64,000 bases of DNA from Hymenobacter sp. BT559 (lineage in GTDB: Bacteria > Bacteroidota > Bacteroidia > Cytophagales > Hymenobacteraceae): contig NZ_JAELXV010000004.1 of assembly GCF_016427535.1 (NCBI RefSeq), positions 248,001 through 312,000 on the forward strand, written 5' to 3'. Position numbers and translations under genes: made by a program. Below the pieces are notes generated by a model. The model made no database searches and had not been told where the DNA came from. It saw nothing but the letters and a program-made list of their open reading frames with translations. This document shows, piece by piece, positions 1 to 9,173 of the stretch (position 1 is its first letter; the number at the start of each line of letters is the position of its first letter).

Positions 1-2047
1 GCGCTACCGGCCAGTTGGTCAGGTCTACGGTTAGCTGCCCGTGCATGGGGTTGGGGTAGGTGTGCAAGACTGGGGCGCCGAGTTGGGGTGCCCACGCCAC
101 GGCCTGGATGGGGCTCAGGGTAGCAGTACCATCCGTGTCTACCTGCCGTAAGCGGTAGTAGAGCGTAGTAGGCACTGCCGGCACAGCAGGCTGGTCTTGA
201 TAGCTATAGCTCATTTCCCGTGCCGAGGTACCCTGCCCCTCTAGCTGCGCCAGGGGCACGAAGTTGGTACCATCAGTCGAGCGCTCCACTACAAAGTAGG
301 CGTTGTTTTCTTCGGAAGCCGTTTGCCACACCACCTGCACGGCAGAGCCAGCGGCCCGGGCCTGAAAATGCACCAGCTGCACGCCCAACGGCCGGCTTAC
401 GTCGGTGTTGGTTCTGCTATTGGCCGCCGTCCCATTATTGTTCGCCGCGTTCACGTCAGTGGAGGTTGTGGTAGCGGAAGCCGTGGCTGCCACCGTCGAG
501 GTGCTGGCCGGGGCTGTGAAAGTGACTGTGTACGTAACGCTGCCATTAGCCGCTAGGGTGCCGGTCGTAGGAAAGGTCAGCACCCCATTCGTGTAGTTTG
601 CGCCAGTGGGTAGTGGGCTGGTCAGCGTCAGGTTCTGGTCAAGCGTCAGCCTTGGCACCACCGTGCTAGCGTTAGTTGTGCCCACGTTGGTGGTAGTGAT
701 AGTGTAGGAGATACTAGTACCGGGCTGGACGGTAGCAGGCCCGCTGATGCTGGTGGCAATGTCGGCGCCGCTGCCCCCCACTTGCACCGTAATGGTTGCC
801 GGGTTGGTAGGCGTAGCAGGCACGGCATTAGTGCCCGTGGTCGCCACAGTGCTCACCACGTAGGGTACAGAAAAAGAACCTACGCTGCTCGTGTTGGTGG
901 GTGTAAAGGTGACGGTACCCGTGGTTGTGTTCACGGCGAAGGTGCCAGTGCTACCGTTGCTAGCAGTTACCGTCACCGTTCGGTCGATAGCGATGGTACT
1001 AGGGTTCAGGTCAATCGTGTTGTAGTCAAAGCTGCTACTGGCGGGGTTGTCATTACCCAGGATGTTGAGGGTGATGGGCGTGTTGTTGGGCGTCACTGCA
1101 TTGTCATCTGCTGCCGTGGGCGGCACAACCACGTAAAGGTTGCGGATTTCGTGGGTATTCGTGAAGCCTCCCGTGGAGGCCGCGAGCCCGAGGCGTAGCG
1201 TGGGGGGCGGCGGCGTATTCAGCAAGAAGGAGTTGACAGCTGTCACTACGCCCGTACCATTTTGGACGCGAACCGTAATGCGAAACGTACCGCCGGTGGG
1301 CGTCACATTGATGGTAGCGCGCCGGTAGTCGGTGCTACCAGACTGGGCGCGAGTCGTGGCGACACCTAGGGCACTACCTGTGTTAGATGCCGTGAGCGTC
1401 GGAGTAAGTAAGGCGTAGCTACTTGCCGCATTGCCGCGCACAGCGATGGTGTTGCGCACGAAAGCCGTGCCGCCCCCAGTGCGCCCCTCATTGCTCGTAT
1501 TGAAGCCCCCGTATTCATCCAGCCCAATCCCGATATAGCCGTTTGTGGCCCCGGGCGTGGTGGTGGTGTTAGGCGAGGTGCCCGTGGTAGCAGGGGCATA
1601 GCCCAGAGAGCTGCCAAAGGCACCCGGTGTGAAATTGGCCACCGACGTGCTGCCATCAATCAAAAAAACACTAAAGCCATCGGCTCCGCCCGTTGCATTA
1701 GCATAGGCAAAAAGCTCAAAGGAGATGTTGAAACCCTGCGCGGCCGAAAAAGCATCATTGCTAATGACGGCGCCCCGCTGGCTGGTTGTGTTGCCGGTTA
1801 GCCGCAGGTAGCCATTGCCGTCCGTATCGCCCACGCCGGAGGCGGAGTTAGCGGTCAGCACCGCATTATTACGCAAGGTGAAAGCGGACGAAGTAGCGTT
1901 CCGGAAGCTCTCGTTTATGAGTACTTGGGCCTTCGCTACACATGGCAACCCTAGGCCGCTGATGAGGCAAAAGCGCCCCACAATCTGACGAAATTTTGTG
2001 CGCTGCGCAGGAGGTTCAAACCACCGCTTGAATAGGTGTAAAAGCAT
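1..2047 (-). CDS. Secreted L-type lectin-like surface protein with T9SS sorting tail (3' end beyond window)
   Basis: The frame opens with ATG at 2047 and stays open for about 682 codons to the left edge, so the C-terminus is missing. A signal peptide ends near residue 40 (AKAQ). Residues about 42-295 resemble a legume/L-type lectin fold (GGADGFSVFLIDG, GYIGIGLDEYGG). An Ig-like module follows near 310-395 (DDNAVTPNNTPITLNILGND). A DUF11-type repeat occupies about 425-540, and then a region typical of proteins exported by the type IX system. YPNP near residue 661 marks the start of a T9SS sorting domain, cut by the window edge. The protein should be displayed on or released from the outer membrane and bind glycans, which is inferred from the domain fold. 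No 5' neighbour is close; about 750 bp of gene-poor DNA lies upstream. Confidence 0.8.
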   Translation of the reverse strand, partial: MLLHLFKRWFEPPAQRTKFRQIVGRFCLISGLGLPCVAKAQVLINESFRNATSSAFTLRNNAVLTANSASGVGDTDGNGYLRLTGNTTSQRGAVISNDAFSAAQGFNISFELFAYANATGGADGFSVFLIDGSTSVANFTPGAFGSSLGYAPATTGTSPNTTTTPGATNGYIGIGLDEYGGFNTSNEGRTGGGTAFVRNTIAVRGNAASSYALLTPTLTASNTGSALGVATTRAQSGSTDYRRATINVTPTGGTFRITVRVQNGTGVVTAVNSFLLNTPPPPTLRLGLAASTGGFTNTHEIRNLYVVVPPTAADDNAVTPNNTPITLNILGNDNPASSSFDYNTIDLNPSTIAIDRTVTVTASNGSTGTFAVNTTTGTVTFTPTNTSSVGSFSVPYVVSTVATTGTNAVPATPTNPATITVQVGGSGADIATSISGPATVQPGTSISYTITTTNVGTTNASTVVPRLTLDQNLTLTSPLPTGANYTNGVLTFPTTGTLAANGSVTYTVTFTAPASTSTVAATASATTTSTDVNAANNNGTAANSRTNTDVSRPLGVQLVHFQARAAGSAVQVVWQTASEENNAYFVVERSTDGTNFVPLAQLEGQGTSAREMSYSYQDQPAVPAVPTTLYYRLRQVDTDGTATLSPIQAVAWAPQLGAPVLHTYPNPMHGQLTVDLTNWPVA

Positions 2048-2798
2048 GACAAAACAGGGGAAAGAAGGAGAGAAAATAGGAATATTCAAGATTACAAAGG
2101 CCCATACAGCGTGTGAGCCTAAAAATCGAAAGTATTCTCCCCATGTCAAGCACAGCGAATTATAGTCGAATTGTAGTATTTTTTATTAAAATGTTTACGC
2201 CTAAAACCACTTTCACTTCATAAACACTTCAGGATTTATTACTATAGACGAGCTTACTTAATTAAGTACTGTAGCGCTAATACGTGCCAATCAATGAGCC
2301 TCCAACTAGGCATAGTGTGGTTGCTCCAGAGGTATTGGCAAGGCAGCTTAAGCTCTTCTTTGCGCCCTAGTAAATGAAATGCGAGGCGCGCTGCCAACAC
2401 TGTATAAAAGTTGTGCATTGGCGAGCGCGCATAGGTCCACTGGTGGGCCTTGCCCACAGTGTAGGTCAACCAGCTTGTGCTGCCTGCGCTGGCCCTAGCC
2501 CGGTGAGGGAGCTAGCTGCCTCTTGCCAAAGCCTACACTGCGTTTTGCGACGAGTATTTCACGGCAACCTCGCCCAGTAGCCAGCTGGCGCGGGCTGCGT
2601 GGCCCAACACTATTTAGGGTGGCAACCTGACTAGGCCTTAGAGAGCAAAGCGGCCCAGTTCCCACCTAGAAGTCATGCGCTATGCTGTTAGCGCGGCTCC
2701 GCAGTGTTTTCGGCCCGCTCTACAAGCCGACTACCAGCGGCGTGGCCACCACCTGCCTCGAAGTAGTTCTCGCCCTGAGGCACCCACCCACTGGCTCC
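2048..2798. other. Gene-poor interval, 750 bp
   Basis: The first 200 bases are AT-rich and may hold the promoter of the lectin gene, but I see no clear TAnnTTTG box. A 71-codon frame at 2254-2469 (minus, TTG start) has no recognisable motif, and its upstream in-frame sequence stops at 2514. Codon use and the lack of a start context do not support a real gene. It may be a remnant. Confidence 0.5.
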
Positions 2799-3494
2799 TT
2801 ATAGCTCTTGCTCAGTTGCTACCTCTACCCTACCTAGCAGCCGCACGGTAGCGTAGCCAATGAGCAAAAATGCCCAGAACACGACCGTGACGCCCCAGGT
2901 TTGCCAGTTGTGAAAGGGGTGCAGGAAGCGCTGCACAATGTCGTAGAACAGTGTAAACGGATTGCTGAGGATATCCCAGGAATTAAAGCGCAAATACCGC
3001 CCTAGGTACACCCCAAACGCGCTGAGGCCCAGCGCCACCGTGGCAAAGCCCCAGCCCGCCACAAAGCCCAGCCGCTGCCGCACCAGCGTGTGCATGTCCA
3101 TGAGCGATGAATAAGCTAGCATCAGGCCGTTCCAGGCGCAGGACATGATGAGGGCTAGGTCGTACCAGTAGGGCACGCCGGGGCGCGGCTCCAGGTGAAA
3201 AAGGTCGGTAACGAGGTAGGGCGCGTTGGGGAAAAACAGCAGCCACACCGCGCCCACCGGCAGCAGCAGCCGGGCCTTGGGCCGCTGGGCCGCCAGGTGA
3301 ATGGCCGCACTCAGGGCAAACGGAATAGCGGCCAGAAAAAGATTCCAGAGCAGAAAAACGAACGTGAGCTGCTGGGTGAGCAGCACCCGCACCGCGATGA
3401 GCACAAAGCTTAGGGCCAGCGACAAGCCGAGGGCCAGCAGCAGCGGCAGGCGGTGGCGCAGGGCGGGCTTAGATAAGGGCATGGCCAGGGACAT
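2799..3494 (-). CDS. DUF1361 family integral membrane protein
   Basis: The product is about 231 residues with roughly six hydrophobic segments and the hallmark WLLFFPNAPYLVTDLFHLEP, which identifies the DUF1361 family. The function of that family is unknown; members sit in the inner membrane. The longest frame would start with TTG at 3545. I prefer ATG at 3494 (MSLAMPLSK) because it gives a short basic N-terminus before the first membrane segment. The gene is divergent from the TPR/PBP1 gene at 3621. Confidence 0.85.
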   Translation of the reverse strand: MSLAMPLSKPALRHRLPLLLALGLSLALSFVLIAVRVLLTQQLTFVFLLWNLFLAAIPFALSAAIHLAAQRPKARLLLPVGAVWLLFFPNAPYLVTDLFHLEPRPGVPYWYDLALIMSCAWNGLMLAYSSLMDMHTLVRQRLGFVAGWGFATVALGLSAFGVYLGRYLRFNSWDILSNPFTLFYDIVQRFLHPFHNWQTWGVTVVFWAFLLIGYATVRLLGRVEVATEQEL

Positions 3495-3574
3495 AAGCAC
3501 GGTACGAAAGGTGAATACGCTAAAGTAGAGCGCCGGGGTAAGCAAGTTGCGTGCCGGGCCCTCCCGGTGGCACG

Positions 3575-3582
3575 TACCTTTG
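3575..3582 (+). promoter_or_regulatory. Possible -7 box TACCTTTG
   Basis: TACCTTTG matches the Bacteroidota -7 consensus TAnnTTTG and lies 38 nt before the ATG at 3621. I could not find a good TTTG -33 element at the usual spacing, so the call rests on the -7 box alone. Confidence 0.35.
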
Positions 3583-3620
3583 CGGTAGCTAACGCGGCTA
3601 CCTAGCCGTTTCAGTATCGC

Positions 3621-5354
3621 ATGACTTATTTATTTCGGGCCGCCCCGTTGCCGCGGCGGTGGCGCTTGCTGCTGGGGCCCTGGGCCCTGCTGCTCAGCCT
3701 CGGCGCCAGCGCGCAAGGCCAGCTCACCCGCTACCAAGCTGCTAAGAATCAGCTCGACCAAGGCCACTACGCCGTGGCGATGCAGGAGCTGCAACCTCTG
3801 ACCCAAGCCATTAACCACTTTGCGAAGGCCCCCGATGCGGCGTACCTCTACGCCGTGGCCGCCACCCGCGCCAAGCAGTGGGCCGAGGCTGAGCAGATGC
3901 TCAACCTCATTCGCAACCAGTACCCTACCTACGCGGGCCTCAACGAGGCGCTGTACCTGCAGGGCCAGGTATCGTTTGAGCAGGGCGACTACGACACGGC
4001 CCTGCGTACCCTAGGGCAGCTGCCCGCCGAGCAGTATGCTGGCCTGCGCGAGGCCATGCAGGCCAACTACTTAGCCAAGCTAAAAGACCGCGCCACCTGG
4101 CAGCGCCTGCGCCAGCGCTACCCCCAGAGCAAGCTCGTGGGCCGGCTCTACGCCGACTTTCTGCTGGCCAGCGCCCCGCTGCTCGACCCCGACCGTCAGC
4201 AGCTCGATGCGCTCATCTCGCAGTTTAAGCTCGAGCGCAGCCGCTACGCCGCGGTGCTGGCCACGGCGCCGGCCGCGCCCAAGGTCCTGCCCCGCAAGGG
4301 CACCTACAATATTGGTGTGCTGCTCCCCTTCGAGCTGCAAGACAATACCTGGCAGACCCGGCGCAAAAACCAGTTTGTAACCGACCTCTACGCCGGCCTG
4401 CGCCTAGCCCAGGATTCGCTGCAGCGCGCCGGCCAGTCGGTGCAGCTTTATGCCTACGACACGGGCGCCGATACGCTGACGCTGAAGTCGGTGCTGGCCC
4501 AGCCTGAGCTGGCGGGTATGGACATGCTCGTCGGGCCGGTATACAAGTCGGGCGCCAAGCTGCTGGCCCGCTTCGCCCGCGAACACCAGATAGTGTGCAT
4601 CAACCCGCTTTCGCAGGATGCGAGCCTGGTGCTCGACAATGCGTACCACTACCTCTACATGCCCAGCGCGGCCACTCAGGGCCGGCTGGCGGCGCAGTTT
4701 GCCGCCACGGCCTTCGGCACTGGCCGGCCGGCCATTTTGCTGCACGAAGACGCCAAGGATGAAAATGACTTTGCCCTGGCCTATCAGGCCGCTTACGAAG
4801 AAGCTGGCGGCAAAATCTTGACTTCGCGCGCGTTTCGGCCCGAAGACCCCGCCAGCCTCACGGCCGCCTACACCGGGCTCGACCTGGCCAACGCCAGCCA
4901 CCTCGTGGTGGCCTCCGACAACCGCAAGGCAGGCCCACCCGCTTTTGCGGCCCTAGGGGCGGTGCCCAGCGCCACCCGCCCCGCCCTACTAGTGCCCGGC
5001 GACTGGCTCGATAACCCCAGCCTGGGTGCCGGCCAGCTCGGCGGGCCCAGCGTGTACTACTACCACCCCAAGTACTTCGATGCGCAGCGCCCCAGCTACC
5101 GCCGCTTCCGGCAGCTGTACCTAGCCAAGCAAAACCTGCCGCCTTCCACGTTTGCCAGCCAGGGCTTCGAGTTGCTGTTGTTTTTCGGGTCGGCACTGCA
5201 GCAGTTTGGGCCGGCCTTCCAGAGCGGACTGGCCACTGCGTCGCCACTGCCGGGCGCCATTTTCGAGGGCCTCTCTTATCCCGGCGGCGCCCACGACAAT
5301 CAGGTAGTGCCGATGGTGAAACTCAGCAATCTGGAATTTCAGCTGGTACGATAG
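3621..5354 (+). CDS. TPR plus type-1 periplasmic-binding-protein fusion (LpoA-like architecture)
   Basis: The product is 577 residues. A signal peptide ends near residue 31 (GASAQG). Residues about 35-210 form a helical TPR-like region with repeated pairs such as YLYAVAATRAKQWAEAEQML. From about 230 (NIGVLLPFE) to the end it reads as a class 1 periplasmic binding fold of the branched-chain amino acid receptor type (Peripla_BP_6). No permease or ATPase gene is near, so solute uptake is not supported by context. TPR followed by a PBP1 fold is also the layout of LpoA, the outer-membrane activator of penicillin-binding protein 1A, and a cell-wall role is a fair inference. I see no lipobox Cys after the signal peptide, unlike LpoA. 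Confidence 0.8.
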   Translation: MTYLFRAAPLPRRWRLLLGPWALLLSLGASAQGQLTRYQAAKNQLDQGHYAVAMQELQPLTQAINHFAKAPDAAYLYAVAATRAKQWAEAEQMLNLIRNQYPTYAGLNEALYLQGQVSFEQGDYDTALRTLGQLPAEQYAGLREAMQANYLAKLKDRATWQRLRQRYPQSKLVGRLYADFLLASAPLLDPDRQQLDALISQFKLERSRYAAVLATAPAAPKVLPRKGTYNIGVLLPFELQDNTWQTRRKNQFVTDLYAGLRLAQDSLQRAGQSVQLYAYDTGADTLTLKSVLAQPELAGMDMLVGPVYKSGAKLLARFAREHQIVCINPLSQDASLVLDNAYHYLYMPSAATQGRLAAQFAATAFGTGRPAILLHEDAKDENDFALAYQAAYEEAGGKILTSRAFRPEDPASLTAAYTGLDLANASHLVVASDNRKAGPPAFAALGAVPSATRPALLVPGDWLDNPSLGAGQLGGPSVYYYHPKYFDAQRPSYRRFRQLYLAKQNLPPSTFASQGFELLLFFGSALQQFGPAFQSGLATASPLPGAIFEGLSYPGGAHDNQVVPMVKLSNLEFQLVR

Positions 5355-5360
5355 GGTTTT

Positions 5361-5479
5361 AATGGTTAATTATTAGAGGTTAGTTCTAAGCGAACAGACA
5401 GTACCGAGCGGTCGCCTTTCTACTGCTAGAACCCGACAAGTAATTAACTATTAATACCTAACCATTAATCATTAATCAA
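5361..5479. repeat. AT-rich imperfect inverted repeat upstream of hemL
   Basis: The left part TTAATGGTTA...AGGTTAG is mirrored by TACCTAACCATTAAT on the right. The spacer is GC-richer. The right end abuts the GTG start of hemL, so it covers the leader of that gene. Match quality is modest. Confidence 0.4.
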
Positions 5480-6775
5480 GTGACTACTTCCGAAAATCTA
5501 TTTTCCCGCGCCCAGGAGCTAATTCCGGGCGGTGTTAATTCCCCCGTTCGCGCCTTCCGGGCCGTGGGCGGCGCGCCCATATTCATGCAATCGGCCGAAG
5601 GTGCCTGGCTCACCGATGTGGATGGCAATAAGTACGTTGATTTCATCAACTCCTGGGGGCCAATGATACTCGGCCACGCGCCCGCCGTGGTGCTCGATGC
5701 TGTGCGGGAAGCTCTGCCCCACTCACTTTCGTATGGCGCGCCCACGCGCCGCGAGGTCGAGTTGGCCGAACTGCTCATTGAGATGGTACCGAGCGTAGAG
5801 AAAGTCCGCCTCGTAAATTCTGGCACCGAGGCCACGATGTCGGCCATCCGGGTGGCGCGGGGCTACACCGGCCGCGACAAAATCCTCAAGTTTGAGGGCT
5901 GCTACCACGGCCACGGCGACTCGTTTCTGATTGCCGCGGGCAGCGGCGCGCTCACCCTAGGTGCCCCTGACTCGCCAGGCGTGACCGAAGGCGTGGCCAA
6001 GGACACCCTCACCGTACCTTACAACGACATACCGGCCGTGAAGGCCGCCATTGCCGCTAACCCCGAGCAGATTGCGACTATCATCATCGAGCCGGTAGTG
6101 GGCAACATGGGCCTTGTGGCGCCCGCGCCGGGCTTCCTGGCCGAGCTGCGGGCGCTGTGCACCGAGCACGGCATTGTGTTGCTCTTTGATGAGGTGATGA
6201 CCGGCTTTCGCCTCGCCCCTGGCGGCGCGCAGCAACTTTTTGGCGTCACGCCCGACCTCACGACCCTAGGCAAGATTATCGGTGGTGGCCTGCCCGTGGG
6301 TGCCTACGGTGGCCGCGCCGACATCATGAACCAGGTGGCCCCGGCCGGCAAGGTGTACCAGGCCGGCACGCTCTCGGGCAACCCACTGGCCACGGCCGCC
6401 GGCCTGGCCCAGCTGCGCTACCTGCACGAGCACCCCGAGGTATACGAGCAGCTCGAAGCTACCACTGCCCGCCTGGCCGACGGCACCCGCCAGATTGCCC
6501 AGGAGCTGGGCCTGAACTACACCGTCAACCGGGTGGGCTCAATGTTTAGCTTGTTCTTCACGGCCGAGCCGGTAAATAACCTGGAGGACGCTAAAAAGGC
6601 CGACCTGCCGGCCTTCGGGCGCTACTTCCACGCCATGCTGAAGCGCGGTATCTACCTGGCGCCGTCGCAGTTTGAGGCGCTGTTTATTTCCACGTCCATC
6701 ACCGGCGAGCTGGTGGAGAAGTACCTAGGGGCCTGCCGCGAGTCGCTGGCCGAGGCGCACGGCCTTTCGCTTTAA
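5480..6775 (+). CDS. hemL: Glutamate-1-semialdehyde 2,1-aminomutase
   Basis: This cytosolic PLP enzyme converts glutamate-1-semialdehyde to 5-aminolevulinate, the entry to haem and tetrapyrrole synthesis by the C5 route. The product is 431 residues, the usual size. Visible signatures are NSGTEATMSAIRVARG, the FDEVMTGFR motif and the PLP lysine K265 in TTLGKIIGGGLPVG. The start is GTG at 5480, chosen because MTTSENLFSRA matches the family N-terminus directly and no ATG fits. The codons for Leu-Gly just before K265 form a CCTAGG site. Confidence 0.97.
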   Translation: MTTSENLFSRAQELIPGGVNSPVRAFRAVGGAPIFMQSAEGAWLTDVDGNKYVDFINSWGPMILGHAPAVVLDAVREALPHSLSYGAPTRREVELAELLIEMVPSVEKVRLVNSGTEATMSAIRVARGYTGRDKILKFEGCYHGHGDSFLIAAGSGALTLGAPDSPGVTEGVAKDTLTVPYNDIPAVKAAIAANPEQIATIIIEPVVGNMGLVAPAPGFLAELRALCTEHGIVLLFDEVMTGFRLAPGGAQQLFGVTPDLTTLGKIIGGGLPVGAYGGRADIMNQVAPAGKVYQAGTLSGNPLATAAGLAQLRYLHEHPEVYEQLEATTARLADGTRQIAQELGLNYTVNRVGSMFSLFFTAEPVNNLEDAKKADLPAFGRYFHAMLKRGIYLAPSQFEALFISTSITGELVEKYLGACRESLAEAHGLSL

Positions 6776-6814
6776 TTTCACGCCGCGCCTTTTTCACTCT
6801 TGAATTTCTGAGCT

Positions 6815-7750
6815 ATGCGTTACTTGTGGAAGCTGCTGCTGTTCGTTCCCTTCCTCGGCTTTGCCCAGGGCGAAACACCCGCGCAGGCCAACAAAAAGCT
6901 GTTTGACCGCACCATCGACGAGCTGAACTTCCGCACGTTCGAAACGGTGTATGACAAGCACTTCACGCGTCAGAAATTTCCTGAAAACCTGCGCACCGCC
7001 GCAGCTCGGCGTGAGTTCTCCAACTTCGAGAATAACGCCGAGCTGCAGAAGCTGTTTCTGAACTACAACGGCGTGGCCGAACGCTACAAAACGCACTTTG
7101 GCGGCGGCTCGCTCTCGCAGGCCGAGTTTGAGAAGCAGCTGAATGCGGTGGTGCGCGACCGCAATTTCGAGTTTTTCATCCGCGGCCTGCCGCGCGATGA
7201 GCGCTCGGCCCTCATTCGCACCGAGCAGCGCATTATTAAGCAGGCCGTGGCTCGCTTCAATGCCAGCGGCGAAACCGCCACGACCAACGTGCCAGCCGCC
7301 GATGTGGAACCCGAACCCGCCGTGGCCTCGGCGCCCCTCACCACCAACGGCACCGCCGACCCCGAGGCTGAGTCCCTGCCTAACTCGGCCAGCCGCGAGC
7401 CCGAGCTGCGCAGCCCCACCGAGGCGGCTAGCGCCTCCGGCCCCGGCTGGGTGGGCTACCTCACGCTGTTGAGCAGTCTCGCCACCCTGGGCCTAGGCGG
7501 TTTTGCGCTGCTGAGCGTGCTGCCCGAGCTGCAGCGCCTGCGCCGCCGCGTGCGCGAGCTAGAAAATACTGGCGCTCAAGGCTCATCATATCCTGAAACC
7601 GACATAGAAATGCCCGAGCAGGAGCCAGCCCAGGCGCGGCCCAGCTTTCTGAGCCGCCTGCGCGGCCCTGCCAGCGGCGAGCTGCTTGCCGACAACTACG
7701 ACGATGAGGAGGACGAAGAAGAACCCACTCCGCCGCATTCTGCGCGTTAG
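6815..7750 (+). CDS. Hypothetical exported protein with one membrane segment and acidic tail
   Basis: The product is 311 residues and I do not recognise it. A cleavable signal peptide (LLLFVPFLGFAQG) is followed by a charged helical region (residues about 25-150) with many Phe, Asn and Glu. A Pro/Ala/Glu-rich linker runs to about 205. One membrane helix (YLTLLSSLATLGLGGFALLS) leads into a basic coiled stretch and then a tail ending in an Asp/Glu run (DDEEDEEE). The layout suggests an inner-membrane protein with a periplasmic N-domain and a cytoplasmic acidic tail. It lies 39 bp downstream of hemL and may be co-transcribed. GC and codon use match the neighbours. Confidence 0.7.
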   Translation: MRYLWKLLLFVPFLGFAQGETPAQANKKLFDRTIDELNFRTFETVYDKHFTRQKFPENLRTAAARREFSNFENNAELQKLFLNYNGVAERYKTHFGGGSLSQAEFEKQLNAVVRDRNFEFFIRGLPRDERSALIRTEQRIIKQAVARFNASGETATTNVPAADVEPEPAVASAPLTTNGTADPEAESLPNSASREPELRSPTEAASASGPGWVGYLTLLSSLATLGLGGFALLSVLPELQRLRRRVRELENTGAQGSSYPETDIEMPEQEPAQARPSFLSRLRGPASGELLADNYDDEEDEEEPTPPHSAR

Positions 7751-7862
7751 CCAGCCCTATACTCGTAGCGCCGATTTTTTAACCAAGCGCTACTTACCCT
7801 CTTATTTCCCCCGGCGGTGCGCCCAAAACAGACGCGCAATCTGCCAAAATCCGAGTTAATCC

Positions 7863-8402
7863 GTGATTCTTACCGACCAGCAAATCCGCGCCGAGATGGA
7901 GCGCGGCACCATTGTAGTGCAGCCTTACGACCCCAGCTGCCTGGGCACTAACTCCTACGATGTGCATCTGGGCCGCTACCTGGCCACCTACGACGACCCC
8001 GTGCTGGATGCCCGCCGCCACAACTCCATCACCACTTTTGAAATATCGGCCGAGGAAGGCTACGTGCTTCAGCCCGGCATCTTGTACCTCGGCGTCACGG
8101 AGGAGTACACCGAAACCCACGCCCACGTGCCTTTTCTCGAAGGCAAGAGCAGCGTCGGGCGCCTAGGTATCGATATTCACGCCACGGCCGGCAAAGGCGA
8201 CGTAGGCTTTTGCAACCACTGGACGCTGGAAATCAGCGTGTCGATGCCCGTGCGGGTGTACCCGGGCATGCCCATCGGGCAGCTTATCTACTTTGGCTTG
8301 CAGGGCGACGTGCAAACCTTTTATAACCGCAAGCAGTCGGCCAAGTACAACGACCGCACCGACCGCCCCGTGGAAAGCATGATGTGGAAAAACTCGTTTT
8401 AG
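7863..8402 (+). CDS. dcd: dCTP deaminase
   Basis: It deaminates dCTP to dUTP, feeding dTMP synthesis through dUTPase. The product is 179 residues of the trimeric dUTPase-like fold. Recognisable family blocks are ILTDQQIRAEM at the start, SCLGTNSYDVHLG, GKSSVGRLGIDIHATAGKGD and GFCNHWTLEI, which carry the substrate-binding Ser/Arg and the catalytic Glu region. The start codon is GTG at 7863. Confidence 0.95.
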   Translation: MILTDQQIRAEMERGTIVVQPYDPSCLGTNSYDVHLGRYLATYDDPVLDARRHNSITTFEISAEEGYVLQPGILYLGVTEEYTETHAHVPFLEGKSSVGRLGIDIHATAGKGDVGFCNHWTLEISVSMPVRVYPGMPIGQLIYFGLQGDVQTFYNRKQSAKYNDRTDRPVESMMWKNSF

Positions 8403-8443
8403 TGGCTGGTAGCTATGCCGCCTAGGGTACCTCAGCATACCAA

Positions 8444-8521
8444 GGCGGCGCTGGCGCAAGACTGAGTAGGTGGCCTAACCTCCGCGCTGGCTCCTTCGTT
8501 AGTACCATTGCCAGCGCCGCC
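8444..8521. repeat. 12-bp inverted repeat between dcd and the Spy-like gene
   Basis: GGCGGCGCTGGC at 8444-8455 is perfectly mirrored at 8510-8521, with a 54-nt spacer. There is no T-run, so it is not a classic terminator. Confidence 0.4.
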
Positions 8522-8571
8522 AATCTTGGCACGCTAGTTGGCAATTTGGAAAACCTTAGTACCTACTCCGC

Positions 8572-9117
8572 ATGACCTTGAAGCCTCTTTTTGCCGCTTG
8601 GTTGCTGGTGGTTGCCCCAGCAGCGGCGTTTGCCCAGCAGCCCGCCACGCTTTCGATCCCCACTCCGGTAGCCGTCCAAGACAAAACCCAGTCTAGCCCG
8701 CGCCTCAACCCCGTGGAAGCCCGGGCCGACCACCTAAGCACCCAGATGGTGCGCGACCTGCACCTCAACAACTACCAGGCAACCCGCCTGCGGGCCATCA
8801 ATGCCGATAAAGTAACCAAGCTCGACGCCCTGGAACGCCAGTACGCCCGCAGCCCCAAGCAGCTAGAAGAGCAGTCAAAGCTAGTGGGCCGCGAGCGCGA
8901 CCGTGAACTGCAAGCGGTGCTTACCACCGACCAGTACACCAATTACTTCGACGCCCGCCAGCGCTACGCCCAGTTCGACAAGAACTACGCGGCTTCAGCC
9001 TCGTCGGCCATCCTGGTCAACTCCATTCAGAACCCAGCCCCGGTGCGGGCCAACGATGCTACTATCAGCCCGGCCCGCAAGGAAAGCCGGAATACCCAGC
9101 CTGCGGTTCGACAATAA
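8572..9117 (+). CDS. Periplasmic helical protein, Spy/CpxP-like
   Basis: The product is 181 residues with a signal peptide ending AAAFAQQ near residue 23. The mature part is mainly helical and very polar (residues about 50-140): NNYQATRLRAINADKVTKLD, then LTTDQYTNYFDARQRY. This LTxxQ-like spacing recalls Spy/CpxP chaperone-type proteins, but the resemblance is weak, so the family name is tentative. It is followed by a strong terminator, so it probably ends a transcript. Confidence 0.6.
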   Translation: MTLKPLFAAWLLVVAPAAAFAQQPATLSIPTPVAVQDKTQSSPRLNPVEARADHLSTQMVRDLHLNNYQATRLRAINADKVTKLDALERQYARSPKQLEEQSKLVGRERDRELQAVLTTDQYTNYFDARQRYAQFDKNYAASASSAILVNSIQNPAPVRANDATISPARKESRNTQPAVRQ

Positions 9118-9133
9118 CCAGCACTGACGGACA

Positions 9134-9173
9134 CAAAAAACCGCCTTCGACGCTACGTCGGGGCGGTTTTTTC
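9134..9173 (+). terminator. Intrinsic terminator after the Spy-like gene
   Basis: AAAAAACCGCC pairs with GGCGGTTTTTT around an inner CGACG-CTA-CGTCG hairpin. The T-run follows directly, 16 nt after the stop codon. Confidence 0.85.

Noticed and set aside
2254..2469. 71-codon minus-strand frame
   Set aside because: TTG start, no motif, in-frame stop shortly upstream, and no support from context.
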